A stretch of DNA of 64,000 nucleotides, from contig JAKOGI010000085.1 in assembly GCA_029747015.1 (NCBI GenBank), forward strand, positions 727,501 through 791,500, written 5' to 3'. Shown in pieces: positions 45,294-57,307 of this stretch (positions are counted from its first letter, which is position 1; each line of letters begins with the position of its first letter). The translations under genes were made by a program, and so were the position numbers. Below the pieces are notes generated by a model. It did no database searches. It was not told the origin of the DNA and saw only the letters and a list, made by a program, of their open reading frames with translations. Source of the DNA: Carnegiea gigantea (Eukaryota > Streptophyta > Magnoliopsida > Caryophyllales > Cactaceae).

Positions 45294-46990
45294 ATGGCGA
45301 GTGGAAATCAGACGTAGAACAATCAAACAGTAAGGAATCCTTACTGCCTTCCAAGTTCAGATCATTCTGGAATGGTCCTGATCAATAAGCAATTTAATGG
45401 AAGAAACTATCTCAATTGGAGCAATGCACAGCTCGAATGGGACTGGGTGCCAAACTCAAGTTAGGGTTTGTGGATGGTACTATTTCTAAACCAGACGAAA
45501 CCTCACCTGATTTACAAAACCGGCTCACTTGTGATTACATGGTGAGATGTTGGCTGCTAAATTTGTTAACAGCTGGAATTTCTAAATGCTTTATGTATGT
45601 CAAATCTACCAAGGAACTTTGGGATGAACTAGGGCTGTCAAAAGTTAATCCGACATAATTACCGACTTGAATCGAACACAAAATTAAGTGGGTTTGGGTA
45701 AAGATTTATAACCAGTTTAATTAAATGGGTTGACATGTTTAACTCGTTTAATTAATTGGTTTATATTCAGGTTGAGAATTTTGACACGAAAAAAATACAA
45801 TAAGTTGATCAGTTTACCCAATTACCATGTACTTTTTGGGGAGAATTGTGAAAATGTGAGGTTTAATTAAGTTGATATTTGTTTTATGATTGTGAATATT
45901 GTGAATCATAGATAATAGTTGCATTATGATGCTGCATTGAAATCAAAAAATTATTTTATAATGCTCGGTAATAATATTTTAGTCAAAATATAAAGCGGGT
46001 AAATAGATAACCTGATAACCTGTACCTGACCCCATCATATTAAAGGGGTTAACCGGTAAATTTCAGGTCAACCCGTTTAAAAAATAAATAGATACAGATC
46101 AAGGTTTTCAACCCGTTTAATAAACGGGTTAGGTTCAGGTTGAGGATTTTTCAACTCGTTTATGTTCGATCCGAACATGAATTCAACCGGACCTAACTTG
46201 TTTGACAGCCCTAGGATGAACTGGCAGAAAGATTTGGTGAGGCAAATGGCCCATTAATACACCAGTTGCACAGAGATTCGACTCTATTAATGCAAGATAA
46301 TGATCCAGTGTTCGTATATTTTTCTAAGATAAAGAAAATATGGGATGAACTTCAAAATCTTAATGGCTTGCTAAAATGTGTGCGTGGTATTATGAGTAAA
46401 CGCACTTGTGATCTTGGCAAGAAATTGCAAGATAGAGATGCAAGAAACAAATTGATTCAGTTTTTAATTGGACTCAATCCTACCCATAGTGTTCTTAGGA
46501 ATCAGATCCTGGCAATGGAGCCATTTCTAGCCCTGAATAGGGCATGCTATCTGATTTAGCAGGTTGAAAAACAGAGACAAGTATCTAATGCTATGAATGC
46601 AAAATTTGAGGTTGAGGCATGTGCTGTGCAGAAACAGGGGTATAATCCTGCCAAGAAGGATATAAGACAAGGCAAAACTGATAAAGGTGATAAATATTGC
46701 ACTCCCTGCAAGATTAAGGGCCACTGAACGGAGGTGTGTTTCAAGATACATGGCTATCCCGAGTGGTACAAGCAGAAATATGGAGTCAAAATGGCTGCTC
46801 AAGTGTCTGTACAGGATCCACAAGAAATCTCAAGCTTTGAAAGGCTATTGCACTTGAGTGAAAGCCAGGAAGTATTAAAGGCTCTCAAAACTCAGCAAGC
46901 TTCTTCAGCTTCAGGTGACCAGGCAAATAGTTCTTTTGTAGGTAATACATTTGTGGCCTTATCATTTAAGGCATTATCAAAATCAGTGAT
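45294..46990 (+). pseudogene. Copia B gag remnant (split by a hAT MITE)
   Basis: Starts MASGNQT at 45294 with a stop soon after. FNGRNYLNWSNAQLE, then GAKLKLGFVDGTISKP in a shifted frame, is the UBN2_3 gag core. KSTKELWDEL breaks at the hAT insertion and resumes after 46222 with ERFGEANGPLIHQL. Then come KRTCDLGKKL, a damaged CCHC knuckle (CTPCKIKGH, a stop, TEVCFKIHGYPEWYK near 46705-46768) and a linker to about 46990. The His-X-Tyr-Pro wording after the knuckle is typical of this Copia group. Confidence 0.9.
45630..46213. mobile_element. hAT MITE inserted in Copia B gag
   Basis: Perfect target octamers GGATGAAC (45622-45629, 46214-46221). Ends TAGGGCTGTCAAAAGTTAAT and, reversed, TAGGGCTGTCAAACAAGTTA. 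Subterminal AACCCGTTTA/AAACGGGTTA repeats. 584 bp without an ORF. The gag frame is colinear across the element once the octamer is counted once, which proves the insertion. Confidence 0.95.
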
Positions 46991-47160
46991 GTTAAATTCC
47001 ATAAGTAGATAGTAGACATTAGGGCCTCTGATCATGTGGCCCCACATGCTCTGTTATTTTCTTCTATGAGAAAGCCAAATAAGGCCATTGTCGCAGGGTT
47101 CCCTGATGGGCACACAAAGGCAGTGAGTTATGTTGGAAATATAAAAATTAATAGTGAAAT

Positions 47161-48035
47161 TGAGAGCCTGCGTACCTTATTTTCTGTTAAGTTGTTCGTA
47201 ATGCCTTTTTGCGCTATGGAAACCGTATTTTATTACTGATATGAGCTAAAATTATTTTCTAATGCCTATGTGAGCGTTAATTTTATTAAAAAGTATGTCC
47301 GAAAGCTTCAAACACAGTCCTTGTTGCCTGTTTGATTATGTGCCTAACTATTTGTTAGTAGGGAAGCTTGGCCGTTTAGGGCCTAGAAACGAGTTGAGGG
47401 GTTAGAATGAAGTTTTAAAGGTGGTGATCTTTCCTTGGGGATTTTGATTGCCTAATATTATAATAAAGTATGAATGCGTGATATATGGCTGTTATTAGTA
47501 TTATTGCTTGCAACTGTTTTGGGTTTTAAGGAGTAGGGGAATTCTCACTGAGCGTGTGGTTGCTCATCCCTTTATTATTTCCCTTTTTCCCAAGTTCAAT
47601 TTAAGAATGTATAAGAGATCTTCTGAAGTTATTTGTTGCCGACCTCTCAGAGCCTCTGCTAGCCTTGCAATGCAAAGTGTCTGATGTTTACCACGTTGTA
47701 AATTTTTAAATTCATTGTTGTATGTGAAAACATGTAGCCGGCTCTATACCTGTTTATGTATCATTGCGACCCTTATTCTAGTTGTTTGATTGTTAGTGAT
47801 CCGGGTGAGTGGCTCGACGCTATGGACTTGGGTTATTTTAGCATATGTTTCACCTATTTACCAGTTTTCAGATACTCTTAGCTGAGCTAAGACCCTAAAA
47901 TAGGAGAAACTCTGGCAGTTTTGTTTTAGAATGACTATCTAAATGCTAATCCAAACCCTCAATCTTTAAAAGCCTTAAGGATTTCCCTCTAGGAAGTCCT
48001 GACAGTGTGACTCTCCCTGAGATGGGGGCTTTACA
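47161..48035 (+). mobile_element. Internally deleted giant LTR (same family as 57308-61653)
   Basis: The first about 140 bp match 57308-57445 and the last about 730 bp match about 60935-61653. Roughly 3.5 kb between them is missing. Shared blocks include TTATTTTCTGTTAAG, GATATATGGCT, TGTGGTTGCTCATCCCTTTA, TGTAGCCGGCTCT and GACTATCTAAATGCTAATCC. It interrupts the protease-integrase part of Copia B (upstream GNIKINSEI, downstream LKDVLYVPAFKHSLLSVS). No clean 5 bp duplication was found, so it may have arrived by another route or been trimmed. Confidence 0.8.
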
Positions 48036-48074
48036 TTAGGTGGTGTCATCTCAAAGATGTGTTGTATGTACCAG

Positions 48075-49375
48075 CTTTCAAACATAGCCTATTATCAGTG
48101 AGTAACATACTAAGTGATAGTAGGCTAGTTGCTTACTTCACAGCACATGGGTTCTTGTTACAGGACCCTATTTCTAAAAGGAGTATGGCTGAAGCCAGGT
48201 AGACAGAAGGACTATGTAAGCTTGAAGTGACTGAAGTAGAAAGACACCAAGCCCAGCAAGTCTATAAGAATGTCTCACAGGCTACTTATGTTGACAAGGA
48301 CAAGAAGCAAAAGGAGCATAGAAAGGCAGATTACTTGCTGTGGCATGCTAGGCTAGGACATGGATCTATGTCAAAACTAGCACACATTCCATGTATTAGC
48401 AAATATATGAATAAAGAGGATGTTTCATGTAAGGCATGTATTCTTGCAAAATTTCACAGACAACCTTTTTTATTAAGCAAATCAATGGCAGCAATGGCAT
48501 TTGAGATAGTGCATATGGATTTATGGGGTCCATATAAGATATCTGATTTAGCTGGGCCAATTATTTTTTCACTATGGTAGATGACCGCACTAGATGTACA
48601 TGGGTGTACCTCTTGTAAAATAAAATGCAAGAACCTATTCATATTCAGAATTTCATTGCATATGTGCAAAACCATTTTCAAAGGAAGATTAGGTATACCA
48701 AGAGTGATAATGGGACAGAGTTCTCCTAAGATTTTTTCTCAGATTTTTAAGAATGGAATTGAACATCAAAGAAGTGTTCCCAAGACACCTCAGCAAAATT
48801 GGAGGGTTGAAAGGAAGCACAGACGCCTTGTTGAAACAGCAAGGGCTATGAGGATTTATACTAATTTACCCCATAAATTCTGGGGTATTTGCATTTTAGC
48901 TGCAACTCATGTGATTATAAACAGGTTTTCATCTGCTGTTTTACACTGGAAAACACCATAAATGTTGTTTGATTGAGTTCCTGATCTAAATGACTTAAGA
49001 GTCATTGGATGCCTTTGCTATGCATTAGGCTTGAATCAAACTTTTACCAAGGCTAGAAAATGTATGTTTATTGGCTATCCACAAGGCGAAAAAGCATATA
49101 AATTGTATGACTTAGAGACTCACAAAATATTTGTGAGCAGAGATGTTCCATTCATGGAACATATACTGCCATACAAACATTCACACAGTCAAGTACCCTC
49201 ACCTGAAACAAGATCATTTCTTACAAATCAATTGGCACCTAAGGATGATATGATTGGTGATATCAGCCAGCATACATATGATGACAGGACAGATAATGAT
49301 TTGTCAGAGGCATCTCAACCCCAACTTGAAACAGCAGAGGCTTCATCTCAACTGCCTGAAAGCCATGGAAGTTAA
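48075..49375 (+). pseudogene. Copia B integrase remnant
   Basis: LLWHARLGHGSMSKL and VSCKACILAKFHRQPF give the HHCC zinc site; AFEIVHMDLWGPYKIS starts the catalytic core (first Asp present). The core is then broken by frameshifts around 48580-48720. SVPKTPQQNWRVERKHRRLVE keeps the last catalytic Glu region. The part from 49031 (FIGYPQGEKAYKLYD) is the C-terminal domain before the RT. Confidence 0.9.
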
Positions 49376-49387
49376 GAAGAGTCTTAG

Positions 49388-51115
49388 GTGTTACGTGAGA
49401 CACATGTATCTGCACCTGTAAGAAGGAGTAGTAGGGTGTCACAACTACCAAGTTGGTTACAAGATTTGACTTGTAACACTATTACTATGTCATGTCTAGC
49501 TAAGGAAGTTTGCTATCCTTTATTCAAATTTGAAGATTTTCAGGACTTGCAGCATAAACACGGAGTTTCACTATTTAATGTACTCTCCATACCTGAACCT
49601 ACAAATTACAATCAAGCCAAGGACAACCCCATATGGGTGGAAGCCATGCATAAGGAGATAGTAGCCCTAGAAGCCAATGATACTTGGGAGATAACTGATC
49701 TTCCAAGAGGAAAAAGAGCAATAAGTTCCAAATGGATTTTCAAAATCAAATTCAAACCAGATGGAACCATTAAAAGGTACAAAGTCAGATTTGTTGTTAG
49801 AGGATTTGATCAAATCAAAGACAAGGATTTCAAGCACACTTTTTCCCCAGTAGCAAAATTGCCTGTAGTAAGGATACTCATTACACTAGCCACACAAAAG
49901 GAATGGCCATTGCATCAACTGGACATTAACAATGCATTTCTTCATGGATTTCTGGATGAAGAAGTATATATTATGCCCGCAGAAGGCTATTAAAAGGCAG
50001 CATGCAAGGTGTATAGGTTGAAAAGATCATTATATGGCCTCAAACAGGCCTCAAGGCAACGGAACAAGGAGTTAACAAAGTTTTTGATTCAGCAGGGTTT
50101 CCAACAGTCCAAAAGGGATTATTCTCTATTCACCAGAGGTAAAGGAAGCTCATTCATTACTCTGTTATTGTATGTTAATGATGTGATAATTACTGGAAAT
50201 GACACTCAAGGCATAGTGAAGCTTAAACAAGACCTAGACAAAGCCTTCACTACTAAAGATTTGGGAGAATTAAGGTATTTCCTTGGCATTGAAGTATCAA
50301 GATCACATGCAGGCATAACTTTGCAATAAGGAAGTATGCTACAGACATTCTCATGGACATGGGTTTAACTGCTTGCAAGCCTGTATCGTTTTCTCTCCCA
50401 ACAAACCTGAAACTCTCTACTGCTTTAGGGGAAGAGCTGCCAAATCTAGAATCCTACAAGAAGCTCATTGAAAAATTGTTATACCTAAATATCTAACATA
50501 TCTTATGCAATTCAACACCTTAGTTAATTTTTGAGTTGTAATAGGGAACCTCACATGCAGGCTGCAATTCATCTACTTAGGTACTTGAAGGGCGCCATCA
50601 ACATTGGCCTCTCATATTCTGTTCAATCAAGCCTTAGTTTATAAGGCTATATTGATGCAGACTGGGCAAGCTGTGTTTATAGTAGAAAATCCATCATTGG
50701 ATATTGCATATTTTTAGGAAACTCCCTTGTTTCGTGGAAAACAAAGAAACAGAAGACAATGTCAAAATCCTCTGTTGAATTAGAATATCATTCCATGTTT
50801 GAAACCACATCTGAATTGGTGTGGATAGCCGGAATTTTAAGAGACTTGCAGGTCCGTATTTCACTTATTGTAACACTCCATTATGACAACAAAGTAGCTC
50901 AGTATATCGTTGCTAATCCAGTGTTCCACAACAAAACCAAGCATCTTGACATTGATTGTCATGATATTCGTCATAAGATAACATATGGTTTCATGGAAAC
51001 ATACCATGTTAGCTCCATATTATAGCTAGCAAACATCACGACCAAACTACTCCCAGCAGCACACCATCGTCAACTCAGTGTCAAGTTGGACCTTGTATTT
51101 CCACCAAGTCCAACT
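49388..51115 (+). pseudogene. Copia B RT-RNase H remnant
   Basis: The best preserved coding part. 49388-49990 runs from APVRRSSRVSQLPSWLQD through WVEAMHKEIVALEANDTWEI, SSKWIFKIKFKPDGTIKRYK and LHQLDINNAFLHGFLDEEVY. 50009-50326 has KRSLYGLKQASRQ and the catalytic loop YVNDVIITGND (Y-V-D-D changed to Y-V-N-D). RNase H pieces follow: 50759-51022 has SSVELEYHSM, ANPVFHNKTKHLDIDCHDIRHK. Stops at 49991 and 50327, and others near 50500-50640, break it. Confidence 0.9.
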
Positions 51116-51128
51116 TGAGGGGGGGGGA

Positions 51129-51288
51129 TGTAGAGATATATTAGCTATATAGATATTCTGTAAATATCTAAGCATAAAGTAGTTAGAAGAGTTAGTTAGC
51201 TAGGTGTATAAATATCGCAGATACTAGCTTGTTCCAGATGATGTAAGAGAATGCAATAAAACTTTCTCTCTCATTCTCTCATTCTACA
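51129..51288 (+). repeat. 3' LTR of Copia B
   Basis: 160 bp, TGTAGAGATATATTAGC to CATTCTACA, visibly diverged from the 5' copy by substitutions and small indels. Confidence 0.95.
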
Positions 51289-51293
51289 AAATC

Positions 51294-53373
51294 TACCTCC
51301 ACGTTTGTGAGACTCGTTCACATTAACCTCACCTTGTCTGATGAAAATAAGAGCATCTGTGATAAATGCAATGATTTGTATAGGATGACTTCATAGATTC
51401 ACACCAATACTTTTAACCCTGATTTGTGAAAAAAACTTGGCCACGTGAAGTTTACCTTATCTTCCAAAAACTAAGATTAACCATAACAAATAAAATGTAG
51501 TGATTTATATAAGACGACCTCATCATATATTTTGCATGAAACTATGCATATGTGTAAATTAGGTTATATGTGGTCAGATGTTTTTAACCTACTTAAGAAA
51601 AATTAGCCACTAATCTTCATCAATAAATCCAAACAATCCCAAATCAGCATAATCAATGATAACAATTAAATTGATTAAGTGAAAGAGAGAGAAAGAGACT
51701 AAGCTTTAGATTATAATAGGAAGGAGATTATCAATCGTCAAACTATTCACAAGAATTCACTAAACTCAATCTTTTTTAATTAACTCTAACCCTATAAAGT
51801 TAGGAGAGGTTTGTAAATCCAAATGATAGCAAACCCCTGAAATTAGAAAATTTTCCCTTACACAGAGGTTTAACCGACAAAAGGGACACAAGTCAGCTGT
51901 GAACATAGATGCTCAATTCGAGTTCTGGGAAATAGATTCGGTTGATTAATTTTTTATTTTTATTTTAATAAAATAATAAATCTGTGGTTTTGGGTGCAAA
52001 CAAAATTGTGACATGATGCCGATACACTTTTCAGTGTCCAAGGCATCGGTGAATAGAGCCAACTATTAAGTTTTTTTTAAAAAAAATAAAAAAGTGCATA
52101 GATCTTTCTAAATTCTTCACTTTTTTGCTACATAAATTACTCTAGATTCTTGCCTTTAGACTCTATAATAGACAGTGAGTTAATTACTTGATTTTAAACA
52201 AGATGGAATGGAAGATTTTGAGATACAACAAACCTTAAAATTATAACTATCAAATACATACGCAAAATCTCAAATTCCCGAGAACATAAAAGATTAAGCA
52301 CATAATGTGCTTAACATTTCTGGTGAGTTGCCAGGAAGTGCAACTTAAGAACTACATAATTGTTGGTACTACAACGTACATAGTCGTTTTCCAATGTGTG
52401 ACTCTGCATATATACTTAACAATGTGTTCCCAGCTTTCAACATTCATTTATACTCAAAAACAAGAAAGGAAGTTAAAGGTATGCATAATAAAGATGGCCA
52501 CACCACACGTACTAAGTAGACCACATGATTCAATGTCTGATGAGTTTGCGAAGACAAGGATATGCCATTTGGGTCATCAATTTTGTGCTTTATTTGTCTC
52601 AGATTTTCGGTCTCTTTCTAAGTATTTTATCATCCCTTTTCATGCATTTGTTGGTCTATCACATTATAAGATAACTTTAAAAACTTCTTCTGTGATTTGG
52701 TGTTTTGTTGGTTGGTTTTTTTTGGGAGGGGGAGGGATGCCGTAAAATATAAGTTATTTTATAGTACAAGAAGTATCAAGCGATTTACTTAGGTGTTTTA
52801 ATTCTTATATATTATCATAGTAAATCTCTTTAAAAAAGAATTAGTATTACTTATCGTTAGAAAAAAGTTAAGGATTATGACTAATAGTTTAAGAACAAAC
52901 TTAACGTACAAAGCGCAAAAGGGGATATTGCATAGTGGCGTGATAGTCCACTATTCTGGAACTGAATTTGTTTACTCAAATCATACACTGAGGACTTGTA
53001 ACCAATTGATCTCCAAAAATACATGACAAGTTAGATGCTCAAACTGTGTACTAAATCGAGCAATGATGAGGATTGTCACCTAAAACAGTTTAGGAGGAAT
53101 GTTTAGTGTTTTTGGTGTATGTTAAGCTGTAGCTAAAAGCATTAAGTTGTGGATAGAAGAGGACATGAAACATATAAAGACAAAGGAGGTTTGGTGAAGA
53201 AAAATCCGCAACAATACTGCAGAGAATATACTCACTAAGATGAAAACGAGATGTTGAAGCGATAACTTGCAAAAAATAAGTAGTCAAATTTGCCTAAAAA
53301 GATTAGTCAATAAGTGCCTAAGCCCATGACCTTCCCATTCCCATAGCTCGACTCAGGCTGATAGATGAGTAGT
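51294..53373. other. Intergenic spacer, no gene supported
   Basis: AT-rich DNA. A 146-codon frame at 52305-52742 shows no recognisable domain and no support as a gene. Confidence 0.45.
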
Positions 53374-54727
53374 TGATAAACCTCTATTTTTTCTATTTTT
53401 TACTCATCAATTCCACCACCTTTCTCCATATATTCCCTAGGATTAGCGGAAGATTTGGTAAAAGTTGCTCACCTTTGCTCATAATTAGCTTATTTGGATC
53501 AATTCTCCTTTTTATAGGTGTGTTGGCCTCAATTTAAAGAGTTTCGGCACTTATTGGACTAAAAGTGAGCAAGAAGCAATATTTTTGGAAGGAACGAGGT
53601 TCGAGGACTAATTGGACGAGTCGAAGGCCTGAAGAATGAAGAGAAAGACACTTGCATGGCTAGCTGTGCAAGTCAAAAATTGAAGCCAAAGAAGTGCATG
53701 GCCGAGTGTGCCACTTATGCATGGCTATGCACTGGAGTCAGAAACTTTCCTGTAGAAGTGCATCGTCGGCTGTGCATCCCCTAACTTTTTGCGCCTTGAT
53801 TCTTTTTTGGGGTAGTGTTGAGGGCATCTTGTATCTTATTTTTCCAGACACTTTTAGGGAAATTTTAGGGTTTCTTTCGGAAATGCTTTGGCACTAATCT
53901 AGATTCGATTAGAGTGTTTAATTCCTTGTTCTGGTTGGCAAATTGACCTGGGCAACTAATTAAAGTACGTTTCTCTTCCTTTCTCTCTGCGATTTTTATC
54001 AAAGTTTGTGTCTTTCGTCATGGTTTTCAGTTTCTTGTTTGTGGATGGAATTATTACAATGACTAGTGGCTAGATCCCCTATCTTTGGGTGGGATTAGCC
54101 CCTATTATGCGACTTGAATTCATCTTATAGGTTTTTATAAATGAATGCCCATGTTTATGATTGAATTCTTACTTTGTACGCCACGTATTTGATGAATTGC
54201 CTGAGAGGGTTAAGTTCATGTTCTTAATTGGGGTTTAGGAGATCATCGAAAGTTGAATCCTTTGCTTAGAGCTACCTTGTGAGCAATTGGATTTCTTAAC
54301 ATGAAAATAGTTAGGGGTTCAATTGGGAATAGTAGGTTTGCTTAATCTTATGGTTTTGTTGATCCTTGTTTCATGAAAATAGATAACTAGGATTGCTAAA
54401 CCAGTCTAATGACCTTTGAGAGAAGGTATAGATGTGCTTTAACTTGCAACCATTCCATTTTAGCTATTTGCGTGGCCTGATTTGCATGACTTGGTTTTGA
54501 TCCGAAGAGCATAATAGTGTGGTGAATCCCAACCTAGGATTTTTGTTATCATCGAGTTAAATAGATTTAGTAGCGTTTAGATCTATCAGCCTGAATCTGT
54601 TCTTGCCTAGATTGAGTGTTGCAGTCAAGCTAGTGACTAAAACCAAGTTCCCTGTGGACACGATCCATACTTGCCGTTGCTATCCACAACTGGCACCGTG
54701 TACTTGCGGTAATATTTTAAGATAACA
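53374..54727 (+). repeat. 5' LTR of element E
   Basis: Runs from TGATAAACC to AAGATAACA. Its last 100 bp closely follow the LTR of Gypsy C (CCCTGTGGACACGATCC, GGCACCGTGTACTTGCGGTA), and it has TGCATGGC/GCTGTGCA motifs near 53650-53780. The left edge is inferred from the TG and from homology; no partner LTR is visible to confirm it. Confidence 0.7.
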
Positions 54728-54751
54728 AGTTTTTAGCGTCGTTGCTGGGGA
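54728..54751 (+). other. Primer binding region of element E
   Basis: AGTTTTTAGCGTCGTTGCTG resembles the standard Athila/Tat TTTTTGGCGCCGTTGCCGGG site with a few changes, directly after the 5' LTR. Confidence 0.7.
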
Positions 54752-54875
54752 ACTTGTTCATTTTAGAATCAAAAGCGACCAAAACACTCTAGATTAGGCT
54801 TTTTGCTTTTCTTTCTTTTTACTATACTTTTTTTTTTTAACCCTTGCTTGGACTCGCTTACGCTTGGTATAGTTC

Positions 54876-55925
54876 TTGCTTTGTATGTGCAGGCGTAGCC
54901 AAAGGGGCCACGATCTACTCCCCTTGAATCATGAGATCGAAGCAATTACTCACAGGCAAAGCAGCGCCCGTAGGAGGAAGAAAGCAAAATCTACAATGGC
55001 TGGAAGGGACAATCGAGTTCTGAGAGATTATGCTATACTACAATCATTGGGGATCACATCTTCCATAGTAAGCCCGACAGTTGAGGCGCATAACTTCAAA
55101 CTCTAGCCAGCCTTGATCTCATTAGTAGAGAGAGATCAGTTCAGAGGTCACCTGTCTGAGAAGCCCAACAGGCACCTTCATAACTTTCGCACAAAGTGTG
55201 AAACCATTAAGCTTAATGGGGTACCTACAGATGCAATCCGACTGCGTCTCTTCCCATTCTCTTTGAGAGACTGAGCTAGAGATTGGTTCTAGAATGAGGA
55301 GTCAAATGCTTTCACCACATGGAATGCATTCTCCATAGCCTTCCTCAGCAAGTACTTTCCGCCAGGGAAGACCACTAAGTTAAGGGCGAACATTCTTCGT
55401 TCACCCAACTTCACGGTAAGTCACTATATGAGGCTTGGAAGAGGTTCAAAGATCTCAAATGCCAGTGTCCTCACCATGGAATCCCTGATTGTCTCTTGAT
55501 TCAAACTTTCTACAATGGACTAGAGCAAAACCTAAAGATGTCGATTGATGCTGCAGCTGGGGGCGCCCTTATGGGAAAATCGATTGATGCTGTAAAGGCT
55601 CTCCTAGAAGACATGGATGTTAATAACTACCATTGGTCCAGCGAGCGAGCCACCCCGAAGAAGGGCAATGGCAAGTATGATGTCAATGTTGTGGATATGT
55701 TGGCTAGCAAGGCTGATGCCCTTGCTTAGAGGTTCGATAAGTTGGGGGCTTCTATTGCCGAGACTTCTTCTGGTATGATTTATGAGGTCAATGTGATATG
55801 TGATGCATGTGGTATCCAGGGGCATATAACTGCGGAGTGTCAAGCCCACTTCTAGGGAGTGGAACAAGCTAATGCCCTGTAAAACTTCAACCCGTACCCA
55901 CAAAACAACCCATGCTCAAACACAT
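54876..55925 (+). pseudogene. Athila-like gag remnant of element E
   Basis: The N-terminus reads QRGHDLLPLNHEIEAI then TMAGRDNRVLRDYAILQ, the usual opening of Athila gag. The Retrotrans_gag domain follows in shifting frames (RLFPFSLRD, WNAFSIAFLSKYFPPGKTTK, IQTFYNGLEQNLKMSIDAAA). A CCHC knuckle (CDACGIQGHITAEC, 55799-55840) closes it. Stops near 55105, 55273 and 55727 and frame changes near 55418 disable it. Confidence 0.85.
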
Positions 55926-56689
55926 ACAACTCGGGGTGGAGAAATCATCCTAATTTCTCCTACAGAAATAGTAATCCTGCACCACCCACTATCAATTAAA
56001 CCCCAGGTTTCCAGTCTAAGGTCCCCTATAATCAACCCCCAGCAGAAATCAAACTTAGAGAGTCTTATGGAGCATTTCATTCAGACTTAAACCAAGACTA
56101 ATGAAGTTCTCAGTGAGCAAATTAATTAGTTAAACTCCAAGTTTGATTCCATGGCCTCCCATCAAAAGGTAATGGACACCCATATTGCCCGGATCGCTCA
56201 ACATGTTAGCAGTTTATCCCGACTAGCCCAAGGTTAGCCCCAAGGGTCACATCAATGTGGTTTATATGAGCAATGGAAGGTTAGTGGTAAGCCCCGTGAT
56301 GGTGCTTCAAGAGACTACTCTCGTTCCTATACCTCCAGTGCCTGTTGAGATGCGTAAAGGAGGGAATGAGAGTTTAGAGGGGAGGAGTGTTCAATCACCT
56401 CCATCTCACCCCTATCAGCCACCCGTTCTATACCCTCAAAGGGTGGCTAGATCCAAGCTTCAGCCTAGATTTGTACGGTTTTTGGATTTATTGCGGAGGA
56501 TATATCTAGACACTCCTTTCTTGGATACCCTTAAAGAAGCACTCTCCCATCTGAAATTTTTGAGGGAGCTTCTTTCCAAGAAAGACCTGGCTGAGGAGCC
56601 TTTAGTGACCTCCATTGGGGAAGTATGCAGCATAGTTCTTAAGCACTAGTCGCCATCGAAACTGCCTGATCCGGGCAGTTTTTCTATTC

Positions 56690-57123
56690 CATGTTCCCTT
56701 GGGGATGTGAAGATTGAGAGCGCCCTCTGTGACTTGGGGGCTAGCGTGAGTTTGATGCCTCTCTCCCTCAGTAGGAAGTTGTAGTTGCCTGATCTGAAGC
56801 CTACTAACATCACCATCCTGCTAGCAGATCACTCTATCAGGCGCCTTGCAGGTATATTATAAGGCATTCTAGTTCAATTAGGCAAGTTTTTCATCCCGTG
56901 CGACTTCGTGGTTCTAGATATGGATGATAGCTCACAGGTCCCTATCATTCTAGGGAGGCCATTCTTATCTACTGCGGTGGCAATCATTGATGTGACAGTA
57001 AGGAAGATCTCCTTCCAACTGTGTCAGGAGAAGATTGCTTTCTACCTCCCCTCACCTATGGTCATCCCAACTCTTGCAATCGTACTTGCTGTTCAATCTC
57101 CTGCATGTCAAGAAGCGGTGTGA
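56690..57123 (+). pseudogene. Athila-like aspartic protease remnant of element E
   Basis: IESALCDLGASVSLMPLSLS contains the active-site D-L-G-A (Asp at 56731-56733). LADHSIRRLAG, then VVLDMDDSSQVPIILGRPFL in 56908-57120, are the flap and the C-terminal I-L-G-R-P-F motif of Athila proteases. Stops occur at 56782 and 56860. The frame ends at 57123 with no RT after it. Confidence 0.8.
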
Positions 57124-57307
57124 CCCCATCCCCTTCCTCCTCGTCAGCCTCTACTCCTGCTTAAGGTAATGGTCAGACTCAGGGCCTAAAACAAGCGCTT
57201 CTTGGGAGGCAGCCCAAGTTTTACTACTTTTAAGAAAAAAATTTAAAAAATCAAAAAAGGCAAAAAGAAAAAAAGAAGTGAATCAGAAGTTGAAAAGAGT
57301 GAACTTT

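Larger units (their letters stand above)
44922..51288 (+). mobile_element. Copia LTR retrotransposon B, with two nested insertions
   Basis: LTRs 44922-45074 and 51129-51288; target duplication AAATC at 44917-44921 and 51289-51293. Primer site TGGTATCAGAGC at 45075-45086; purine tract before the 3' LTR (GAGGGGGGGGGA). Gag, integrase, RT and RNase H remnants lie in Copia order. A hAT MITE sits in gag and an internally deleted giant LTR in the protease-integrase part. All frames are broken. Confidence 0.95.

Noticed and set aside
52305..52742. 146-codon forward frame
   Set aside because: No domain, low-complexity tail (FFLGGGG) and no flanking gene signals.
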